A stretch of DNA of 12,636 nucleotides from an uncultured Lachnospiraceae bacterium. Its GTDB lineage: Bacteria; Bacillota; Clostridia; Lachnospirales; Lachnospiraceae. A program made the position numbers and the translations under genes. Shown piece after piece: positions 7,367-12,636 of this stretch (positions within the stretch are counted from its first letter, which is position 1; every line of letters begins with the position of its first letter). The notes beneath the pieces were generated by a model that saw nothing but the letters and a program-made list of their open reading frames with translations, did no database searches and was not told the DNA's origin. Location of the stretch: NCBI GenBank assembly GCA_910588405.1, contig CAJUPT010000081.1, positions 1 to 12,636 of the forward strand, read 5' to 3'.

Positions 7367-7558
7367 CTAAATCCCAAACTTCGATATATTCAACGCCACA
7401 TGTATCATAATATACTGCCTCAAATCCTCGTCCAGCTGCCCGTTCCTCATGCTGTACTTATTAATCATCGGCATATACATCCGCAGCACTTCCTCCATAT
7501 CCTCATGGATACCTGCCACAGCGCCCTTCAGCACTTCGCGAAATTCCCTCTCATCCAA
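7367..7558 (-). CDS. Orf8-like HTH_16 protein of the Tn916 family
   Basis: This small protein resembles Orf8 of Tn916, a helix-turn-helix protein encoded next to the Orf7 sigma factor and thought to take part in control of the element. With a TTG start at 7558 it has 63 residues. GGGGGAG lies 6 bases ahead, and the start overlaps the sigma stop (TTGGATGA), giving translational coupling. An upstream TTG at 7579 is possible but poorly placed. The pattern EFREVLKGAVAG, then a helix ending VLRMYMPMINKYS, then QLDEDLRQYIMIHVALNISKF, follows the HTH_16 layout. Length matches the family. Function in this element is inferred from position and from Tn916. Confidence 0.82.
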   Translation of the reverse strand: MDEREFREVLKGAVAGIHEDMEEVLRMYMPMINKYSMRNGQLDEDLRQYIMIHVALNISKFGI

Positions 7559-7973
7559 GGCTTTCTCCCCCTTTCCCAAGCGCCTGACGCAGCTTTTTCA
7601 AAGCCAGCGACCTTTGGTTATATACATGCTGTACGGAGCAGTTCAATTCCCTGGCGATCTCACAAGACTTCTTATCCTCAACAAACAGCATAAGCAGAAT
7701 CTGCTGCCTTGCGGGTGAAAGTACTTTAAATGCCTCCTCCAGTTCTTCCTCCTCAAACCAGATTCCATCTTTTCCTGATAATCCCCTGATACATTCATCC
7801 TCAAATCCCGGGCAGCTTAAACACTCCTCCTCTACCTCCTCAATGGGGACTGTCTCCACCTTCTTCCTGTCCTTATAAAGGTAATTCAGCTTTGCCCTGT
7901 AAACCAATGTATCAAGCCATTTCGTAAATCTTGCCCGCAGCTCATCACGCGCGGAATCCTGCCGGTGGTTCAT
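7551..7973 (-). CDS. Orf7-like sigma-70 family factor of a Tn916-type element
   Basis: The 140-residue product has the size and layout of Tn916 Orf7, a small sigma-like regulator. The C-terminal region 4 covers about residues 79-132: FKVLSPARQQILLMLFV, then the helix-turn-helix CEIARELNCSVQHVYNQRS and LALKKLRQAL. The N-terminal part has a basic stretch FTKWLDTLVYRAKLNYLYKDRKK, and the middle is acidic. Start at ATG 7973 follows AAGGAGG by 6 bases; the frame extends upstream to 8027 without a ribosome site. Its last 8 bases overlap the HTH_16 gene. Upstream lie a 14-pair hairpin, a candidate promoter, and the large hairpin array. In Tn916 the equivalent gene helps turn on excision and transfer; here the same is inferred. 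Confidence 0.85.
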   Translation of the reverse strand: MNHRQDSARDELRARFTKWLDTLVYRAKLNYLYKDRKKVETVPIEEVEEECLSCPGFEDECIRGLSGKDGIWFEEEELEEAFKVLSPARQQILLMLFVEDKKSCEIARELNCSVQHVYNQRSLALKKLRQALGKGGESLG

Positions 7974-8012
7974 TTTGTGCCTCCTTTTCCGCAGGCACAC
8001 CACCAGGGCAGG

Positions 8013-8043
8013 ATTCAGACATACCATGATGGCATGCCTGAAT
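8013..8043 (-). promoter_or_regulatory. 14-pair leader hairpin ahead of the sigma gene
   Basis: As minus-strand RNA, AUUCAGGCAUGCCA (8043-8030) pairs over its whole length with UGGUAUGUCUGAAU (8026-8013), including two G-U pairs, around the loop UCA. It ends 26 bases ahead of the AAGGAGG of the sigma gene. It could control translation, mRNA stability or processing. Confidence 0.6.
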
Positions 8044-8060
8044 GATATTGTTTCTCTGTT

Positions 8061-8090
8061 ACTTTACATCACATGGAACACTTATCTCAA
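8061..8090 (-). promoter_or_regulatory. Candidate promoter of the sigma and HTH_16 operon
   Basis: TTGAGA (8090-8085) and TAAAGT (8066-8061) lie 18 bases apart on the minus strand. A transcript from here would carry the 14-pair hairpin at its 5' end. A near-consensus ribosome-site sequence, AAAAAGGGGGTGA at 8113-8101, lies just upstream but leads into frames of only a few codons. Confidence 0.3.
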
Positions 8091-8160
8091 AACAATGGAA
8101 TCACCCCCTTTTTGAACGTAAGATGCCCCGGGTATCCAGACCACGCGACATTCACTGAAT

Positions 8161-8620
8161 GCCTGCGCAGGCGTCACCCGGATCATTGTCCATGAAAATG
8201 CAGACAATCCGGTAAAATACATCGCAGCGCAAAGTACGCTTTTGGTATGACATATTTTCCCGGATATTTCGCAATCCGATAAAACGCGCCATCGCGAAGC
8301 ATACCTTTAGGTACTGGCGCGTTTTCCTGGATACTTCGTAACAAAAAACGACCATACCGTGCTTATTTGCACAGTACAGCCGTTCTTCAAAGCATAAATG
8401 ACTGACTCAGCCGGCTTTAACTGCCGGCGTTTACAAAAGATACGAAAACCGTATCCGGCTCCGCCAGGTTCCGTTGGCAGAGTTATCCGTCAAAACACAT
8501 CACCGCAAAATATATGTATTCTTGCGCGCTTTATGTGCCGACACATTTTGCCGGATGCCTCGCGGCCATTCCCCGTACCATAAAAGTTTCAGACTTCCCA
8601 GTACGGGCAGCCGTATGGCC
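8161..8620 (-). ncRNA. Array of diverged, covarying hairpins (candidate structured RNA)
   Basis: This gene-free stretch between the XRE and sigma genes is almost fully covered by hairpins. As minus-strand RNA, in order: 8620-8564 (nested GGCCAU/AUGGCC and CCCGUAC/GUACGGG), 8554-8487 (14 of 15 pairs, four G-U), 8482-8459 (8 pairs), 8455-8439 (6), 8428-8410 (GCCGGC twice), 8388-8343 (20 pairs), 8331-8275 (11 perfect pairs plus an outer part), 8263-8209 (14 of 15 pairs), and 8172-8161. The copies at 8554-8487, 8331-8275 and 8263-8209 share the plan of an outer C/G stem, a G-A mismatch, an AAAA/UUUU tract, then a variable stem that changes on both sides. G-U pairs exist only in the minus-strand reading. 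A 67-codon frame at 8152-8355 crosses it but lacks a ribosome site. Alternatives are a single-strand replication origin or mobile palindromic repeats. Confidence 0.55.
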
Positions 8621-8651
8621 GACCCTAAAATGACTGCCATAGGCTGAGGGT

Positions 8652-8987
8652 TTACCTGCCGAACTTTTCCAGGGAATCCAGATAGCTCAGGAACCCTTCA
8701 CAAGCCTGGAGCTTCTGCTTTTGCGGATACCGCTCAATACGTTCCGCGATCTCCTGCAGGTAGGCTTTTTCCGGGTTCACATAATCCGCCCTGACCAGCT
8801 GGTCCACTGTCACGGAGAGCGCGTTAGAAATCCTCACCGTCATCTCCAGGCTGGGGACCCCTCTGGCATTCTCGATCTGGCCGATATGGCTGCTGCTGCA
8901 CCCGCACATCTCCGCCAGGTCTTCCTGACGCATTCCAAGCGTCATACGGTACTTCCTGATGTTGCTGCCTAAAACCATGTAGTCCAA
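8652..8987 (-). CDS. XRE-family repressor
   Basis: This 111-residue DNA-binding protein probably controls the element, as the XRE protein Orf9 does in Tn916. The helix-turn-helix covers about residues 6-60: NIRKYRMTLGMRQEDLAEMCG, then CSSSHIGQIENARGVPSLEM, then ISNALSVTVDQLV. A C-terminal tail of about 45 residues follows. The start is a TTG at 8987 with AAGGAG 10 bases ahead; the ATG at 8978 would put that site too far away. A promoter at 9015-9043 carries a dyad within its spacer, which suggests autorepression. It reads in the same direction as the sigma gene, unlike orf9 of Tn916, which is divergent. Downstream comes the hairpin array and no clear terminator, so the XRE transcript may include the array. 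Confidence 0.85.
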   Translation of the reverse strand: MDYMVLGSNIRKYRMTLGMRQEDLAEMCGCSSSHIGQIENARGVPSLEMTVRISNALSVTVDQLVRADYVNPEKAYLQEIAERIERYPQKQKLQACEGFLSYLDSLEKFGR

Positions 8988-9014
8988 TTCTTATTCTCTC
9001 CTTACGCCTATAGT

Positions 9015-9043
9015 ATTGTAATCCAATTTATAGTGGAATTGAA
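9015..9043 (-). promoter_or_regulatory. Promoter of the XRE gene with a candidate operator
   Basis: TTCAAT (9043-9038) and TACAAT (9020-9015) lie exactly 17 bases apart on the minus strand, about 30 bases ahead of the XRE start. The spacer holds the dyad TCCA (9022-9025) and TGGA (9034-9037), with AAT/ATT flanks. A repressor bound there would cover the promoter. The rest of 8988-9209 is AT-rich, with a 14-base palindrome CAAAAAATTTTTTG at 9084-9097. Confidence 0.45.
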
Positions 9044-9209
9044 GAAAGCATAATTCCGTTATACGCACCAGAAGTGTGATAACCAAAAAATTTTTTGTTT
9101 TTATATATATTATCCGTTTGTTTTACGGAAAATATGCTCTTATACACTAAACGCAGGAATTTCTGTTTTATTACCATTTCCCAGCAAATTTAATAATATT
9201 TTCACAAAA

Positions 9210-10013
9210 TCACGCGGTTGCCTGCTGGAGCGACAGGTCACAGATCAGCTTTGCCGCTTCCCTGACCTCCTCATTCCCCATAAATTTTGTGGCGACCCAG
9301 ACGACCGCTTTGGGGTCAAGGGTGACAACCTCACCCAGGGTCCTGCCTTTGTATTTTGAGATCGGGCACATTACCCGCATTGCCTGCTCCATCTTTTCTT
9401 CCGGCGTCAATTCACGCCGTTCCGGTTCTTCCACAATACACTCCGCTTCCGGAACGCTTTGTGCCGTGGGGGTGCCTCCCGGCTCAGACATCAGCGTTGG
9501 CATGATGCCCCCCGCCGGCGCCTGAGCCGGCATGGCGCCCCCATCCCCAGGATCCCCGGCAAAAGCTCCCAGCTCATCCGGCGCGACAGACTCGAAATCC
9601 TCACCCGCCATGGAAAACTGCAGGCCAAAGCCAGCGTTGCGCAACGCGATGCCCACAGCGGCCGTCTGTGCCCATTCCCTCGGGGAAACGGACGGCTTGT
9701 CCTCACAGTATCCCCTGGAGGCAGTAGCTTCCGCCAGATAGGCATCCGCCGGGTCCTTATAACTGGGGTAGATCCTCGCCGTCGCCACAAAGCAGTCCCT
9801 GGCCGGAACCACCTGTACCGCGATCCGGCCTTCCGGATATTTCAGACGGAACCACGCCATCTGTATCATTACCGGAAGCCGCTTCCGGACTTCCCCGGTA
9901 TTCAGGTCCGCGTAGTCTATGGCAAAAGGCGCGGGGTCAAACCCGTCCACTTTATTAATATTCCCTATGATGGCCAGCATGGCCGCTTTATCACTGAAAT
10001 TGTTCTGGCTCAT
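9210..10013 (-). CDS. Recombination-type protein with an ExoX-like C-terminus
   Basis: The 267-residue protein falls into three parts. Residues 1-133 contain a compact domain that ends in EWAQTAAVGIALRNAGFG, a variant of the ExxxTSAiGRALaxxGF motif common in phage and ICE proteins linked to single-strand annealing or DNA recombination. Residues 134-205 form a linker rich in Pro, Gly and Ala. Residues 216-244 (CPISKYKGRTLGEVVTLDPK and following) match the small fold found at the end of ExoX-type exonucleases (KYKGKTLGE-like). ATG 10013 follows AGGAGG by 5 bases, and a very strong hairpin precedes that site. It stands after a RecD2-like helicase in the same orientation, so a role in processing element DNA is likely. 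The arginine of the usual GRAL motif is replaced by isoleucine. The exact biochemical role is not established. Confidence 0.65.
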   Translation of the reverse strand: MSQNNFSDKAAMLAIIGNINKVDGFDPAPFAIDYADLNTGEVRKRLPVMIQMAWFRLKYPEGRIAVQVVPARDCFVATARIYPSYKDPADAYLAEATASRGYCEDKPSVSPREWAQTAAVGIALRNAGFGLQFSMAGEDFESVAPDELGAFAGDPGDGGAMPAQAPAGGIMPTLMSEPGGTPTAQSVPEAECIVEEPERRELTPEEKMEQAMRVMCPISKYKGRTLGEVVTLDPKAVVWVATKFMGNEEVREAAKLICDLSLQQATA

Positions 10014-10032
10014 ATAAACCTCCTAAGATAAT

Positions 10033-10066
10033 GGCATGCCCCGCTGCCCAGGCGGCAGGACATGCC
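10033..10066 (-). promoter_or_regulatory. Strong hairpin just ahead of a ribosome site
   Basis: As minus-strand RNA the 34 bases pair at 14 of 15 positions, including two U-G pairs, around the tetraloop CUGG. The stem starts GGCAUGUCCUGC and ends GCGGGGCAUGCC. It lies 8 bases ahead of the AGGAGG of the gene at 9210-10013, between it and the RecD2-like gene. There is no U-run, so it is more likely a processing, stabilising or translational control element than a terminator. Confidence 0.6.
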
Positions 10067-10140
10067 ACATTTACTATATTCTGTTCCACATATGCCCACA
10101 GGCCGCTTCCCATGTCTGTCTGGCCCGCTGCCTGCCGGAA

Positions 10141-12318
10141 TTATCCCAGATCCCGCAGCCGGCCGGCCAGGCAGGTACCCCGTTTCTCCGTATCCGTTTT
10201 CCCAATGGCGATATGGAGCGCCTTCCGCTCCCCGACAATGATGACCCTGCTCTTTCCCCTTGTAATAGCCGTATAGACCAACGGCCTTGTCAGCATGACA
10301 AAATGGGCGCACTGCAGGTTGATGATAACAGACTGGTACTCGGAGCCCTGGGATTTATGGATCGTGGAAGCGTAGCCCAGATCCAGCACGTCAAGCTCGC
10401 TTGAATCATACCGTTTTACCCGTCCTTCCCCAAAATCCACAAAAACCGCCGTGTCGTTTCCCTCGTGTCTGATCTTCTTGATATACCCGACATCGCCATT
10501 ACTCACATCGTCGAGGTTTTTCACCTGCATGACCTTGTCGCCGGTCCTGAACTTCCGCCTGCCGCATAAGACCTCCGCTTTTCCGTTTCCATCCGGATTG
10601 ACCATTTCCCGCAGCATCTGGTTCAATGCGTTGACGCCGGTTTCCGTTTTCTGCCGGTACGGTGACAATAAAGCCACATTGTCCACGCCGTATTTCCTGA
10701 TTTCTTCCATGTAAAGTCGGGCAATCAAACCGGCGGAATCCGAAATCACGGGGGAATCTATAAATTGGAAATCCTCCCCGTATTCTAGACTTGAGCAGCC
10801 ATGGCGGATCCGTTTCGCGTTCGCTGCGATCAGGCTGCCCGTATCCTGACGGAACACCTGGTCCAGCCTGGCTACCGGGATACGGCCGCTGGCAATCAAT
10901 TCACTCAATACCGCCCCCGGCCCAACGGAAGGCAGCTGGTCAGCGTCCCCGACCAATACAATCTGCGTGCCGGCCCCGGCGGCGTGGAACAAATGTCCGG
11001 CCAGATAAATATCCAGCATGGAAACCTCATCCACCAGAATCAGGTCCGCATGTGATATCTCCGAATCGCCATAAGCGCCGTCGCCGTCCTCACCCGATAC
11101 CAGGCCCAGAGCCTTATGCACCGTCGTGGCCGTAAATCCGGTGGCCTGCTCCATCCTTCTGGCCGCACGGCCAGTCGGGGCGCAGCAGCATATCCTGTTT
11201 TCCGGATTGCTGCGGCGGTATATATCCAGTAACGCGTGCTGGATCATGGTTTTCCCTGTGCCGGGGCCCCCGGTGATAACCGACATCCCGTTTGTCAGGG
11301 CCATTTTGACCGCCTTGCGCTGTGCCGGGGCGAACCTTACCTTCAGCTTTCCCTCCGCGGCGTCCAGCTCATGATCCAGATTCCCATACCGGGGAATCTT
11401 TTGGGCTGACAGCAATTCATGGACTGACCATGCCAGGCGTTCTTCCGCCTCCGCCGTTTTTCCGCGGTATACATTTCCCTGGTAGGAAGCAAGCTGCCCG
11501 CTGCCAAGCAGCCTGACGGCACGTCCCGCGACCATTTTCTCCGTCAGGCCGGGCGTGTCCAGCATATTCAGGCACGCTTTCACAAAAGCATGCTTCTCCA
11601 TGCAGAGATTCCCTTTTCCTTCCGCCTCGGCCAGCGCATAAAGCATCCCTTCATCTATGCGCTCCGGCGACATACGGTCCAGCCCCATGCGCGTGGCGAT
11701 GCTGTCCGCCGTTTTAAAGCCGATGCCGGCCGCCTCACACAGCTGATACGGATGGTTCCTTACCACATCCATCGTGCGCTCCTTATAGATTTTATACAGC
11801 CCGACGGCGCGTTTAGGCGTAACCCCGTAAGGCGCAAGAAACGCCACTGCGTCACGCGCGCCGCGGTTGGCCATATAAGACTCACATATCTTTTCCAGTT
11901 TCCCTTTGCTGATCCTGGGTATGGACAGGAGCCTTTCCGGCTCCCTGTCCAGCACTTCCAGGGATTCCATCCCGAAAGCAGCAAATATCCGCTCCGCCAT
12001 CTTAATGCCTATGCCTTTGATCTGGCCGGAGGAGAGGTAGGCGATTATCCCTTCCTTTGTTGGGACAATCACCTCCTCATAACTGTCCACCTCAAACTGG
12101 ACGCCATGCTTTCCGTCTTTACTCCATCGGCCCCGCATTTCATAACACAGGTTCTTGGATACCGGGAGCCCGTATCCCACAGCCTTTACCTGTGTGACCA
12201 CGTTCCCGGAACTATCCACCAGCTTTTCACAGGGTCTGTACAACATGACCATATAGCTGTCCGCGTCAAGCCCCGTAATATCCTTTGGATAAACCGGACG
12301 TTCAAACTGACATAACAT
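10141..12318 (-). CDS. recD2: RecD2-like SF1B DNA helicase
   Basis: This 725-residue protein is an ATP-driven 5'-3' DNA helicase of the RecD2/TraA type. The N-terminal part (about 1-320) has the OB-like region and the helix-hairpin-helix segment (IKGIGIKMAERIF at 100-112; also GIGFKTADSI near 198-207). Motor motifs follow in order: Walker A GGPGTGKT at 350-357, the APTGRAARRM region at 380-389, Walker B DEVSM at 430-434, GDADQLPSVGPG at 457-468, QVFRQ at 487-491, the STIHKSQGSEY motif at 651-661 and YTAITRGKSRVIIVG at 682-696. All catalytic residues are present. Length is in the usual RecD2 range. ATG 12318 follows AGGAG by 6 bases. It lies between an unidentified upstream gene and a recombination-type protein, so it is probably part of the element's replication or repair module and not the chromosomal housekeeping copy. 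Confidence 0.92.
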   Translation of the reverse strand: MLCQFERPVYPKDITGLDADSYMVMLYRPCEKLVDSSGNVVTQVKAVGYGLPVSKNLCYEMRGRWSKDGKHGVQFEVDSYEEVIVPTKEGIIAYLSSGQIKGIGIKMAERIFAAFGMESLEVLDREPERLLSIPRISKGKLEKICESYMANRGARDAVAFLAPYGVTPKRAVGLYKIYKERTMDVVRNHPYQLCEAAGIGFKTADSIATRMGLDRMSPERIDEGMLYALAEAEGKGNLCMEKHAFVKACLNMLDTPGLTEKMVAGRAVRLLGSGQLASYQGNVYRGKTAEAEERLAWSVHELLSAQKIPRYGNLDHELDAAEGKLKVRFAPAQRKAVKMALTNGMSVITGGPGTGKTMIQHALLDIYRRSNPENRICCCAPTGRAARRMEQATGFTATTVHKALGLVSGEDGDGAYGDSEISHADLILVDEVSMLDIYLAGHLFHAAGAGTQIVLVGDADQLPSVGPGAVLSELIASGRIPVARLDQVFRQDTGSLIAANAKRIRHGCSSLEYGEDFQFIDSPVISDSAGLIARLYMEEIRKYGVDNVALLSPYRQKTETGVNALNQMLREMVNPDGNGKAEVLCGRRKFRTGDKVMQVKNLDDVSNGDVGYIKKIRHEGNDTAVFVDFGEGRVKRYDSSELDVLDLGYASTIHKSQGSEYQSVIINLQCAHFVMLTRPLVYTAITRGKSRVIIVGERKALHIAIGKTDTEKRGTCLAGRLRDLG

Positions 12319-12345
12319 GTTTTTCTCCTATTCCCATTCTGATTT

Positions 12346-12376
12346 GTCCTCCCGGCCTCATAATATCCGGGAGGAC
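12346..12376 (-). promoter_or_regulatory. 10-pair hairpin ahead of the helicase gene
   Basis: Perfect arms GTCCTCCCGG and CCGGGAGGAC enclose an 11-base loop. On the minus strand the stem ends 16 bases ahead of the AGGAG of the helicase gene and starts 15 bases after the stop of the gene before. AAAUC follows it, not a U-run, so it is an intercistronic hairpin and not a standard terminator. Confidence 0.6.
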
Positions 12377-12391
12377 TGCCGCTGTCCCATC

Positions 12392-12636
12392 TCAAACCGG
12401 CCTGACCGAAACCTTAACCTTGCGGCTCTCCGACATTTTCACCACATCCGAATAAACCGTCGGATACCTTTCCTTTAAGGCTTTAGAATCGGGCCTTTTG
12501 GTTGTTTTTGTTACAAAGTCAATCAAAAGCTTGTCCGTGGCCGTCTCCAAAATACCATGTTCATGCGCTTTCATCACTTCCGCTATCCCACGCTGTAACT
12601 GTTCCTTCGAAACATCGAGCATATTCAAAAGACGGT
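12392..12636 (-). CDS. C-terminal part of an unidentified protein, cut by the window edge
   Basis: The frame is open to the right edge. A TTG at 12628 could start it, but the two codons before it (CGT CTT) are also open and no ribosome site is visible, so this is probably the end of a longer gene. The visible 80 residues are helical and end ...KRPDSKALKERYPTVYSDVVKM followed by SESRKVKVSVRPV. The ending pattern (D-x-K-x-L-K-x-x-x-P-x-x-Y, then S-x-S-R-x-x-x-V) recalls the C-termini of phage-type YqaJ-like exonucleases. With the helicase and recombination-type protein next to it this would make sense, but the match is by eye and weak. Confidence 0.5.
   Translation of the reverse strand, partial: RLLNMLDVSKEQLQRGIAEVMKAHEHGILETATDKLLIDFVTKTTKRPDSKALKERYPTVYSDVVKMSESRKVKVSVRPV

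Noticed and set aside
8152..8355. 67-codon minus-strand frame across the hairpin array
   Set aside because: No ribosome site ahead of its ATG, odd composition, and the stretch is better explained by paired stems.
8161..8620. CRISPR array
   Set aside because: Repeats are diverged hairpins without identical repeats or regular spacers, and no cas genes are present.
9459..10031. 190-codon plus-strand frame opposite the recombination-type gene
   Set aside because: Arg/His-rich shadow of the real minus-strand gene, without a ribosome site.
11590..12315. 241-codon plus-strand frame opposite the helicase gene
   Set aside because: Shadow of the helicase coding strand; the helicase motifs are decisive.

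Overview
The window looks like the regulatory and cargo end of an integrative and conjugative element (ICE) of the Tn916 type in a low-to-mid GC Firmicute, most likely a gut Clostridium or Lachnospiraceae. This rests on near-consensus AGGAGG ribosome sites, several TTG starts, an Orf7-like sigma factor overlapping an Orf8-like HTH_16 protein, and a large serine recombinase of the TnpX/TndX class. Every gene I accept lies on the minus strand, so transcription runs from right to left.

Right part (about 7350-12636, GC-richer): the C-terminal part of an unidentified protein, a RecD2-like helicase, and a protein with a TSAiGRAL-like core and an ExoX-like C-terminus. Together these look like a DNA-processing module. 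They are followed by an XRE repressor with a candidate operator inside its own promoter, a 680-base gene-free stretch packed with hairpins, then the sigma factor and HTH_16 pair, which overlap by 8 bases.

Middle part (about 2300-7300, clearly AT-rich): cargo. A Kiwa anti-phage operon (kwaA-kwaB) has its own good promoter. About 700 bases of degraded sequence follow. Next comes a translationally coupled pair: an EcsC-family membrane-associated protein and an uncharacterised 275-residue protein. A small orphan gene follows. The pair is the best candidate here for an undescribed defence or toxin system.

Left part (1-2300): a GC-richer patch with hairpins and remnants, a 48-codon TTG-start gene too short to be obvious, the serine recombinase, a 52-base inverted repeat centred on GA, and the first 19 codons of another gene. 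The small gene plus recombinase sit where xis and int sit in Tn916.

The most unusual signal is non-coding. Between the XRE gene and the sigma gene, three or four diverged copies of one hairpin design occur in a row. Their stems covary between copies and contain many G-U pairs when read as minus-strand RNA. Similar strong hairpins sit 8 to 26 bases ahead of the ribosome sites of the RecD2, recombination-protein, sigma and recombinase genes.

Family assignments are from sequence reading only; no database search was possible.
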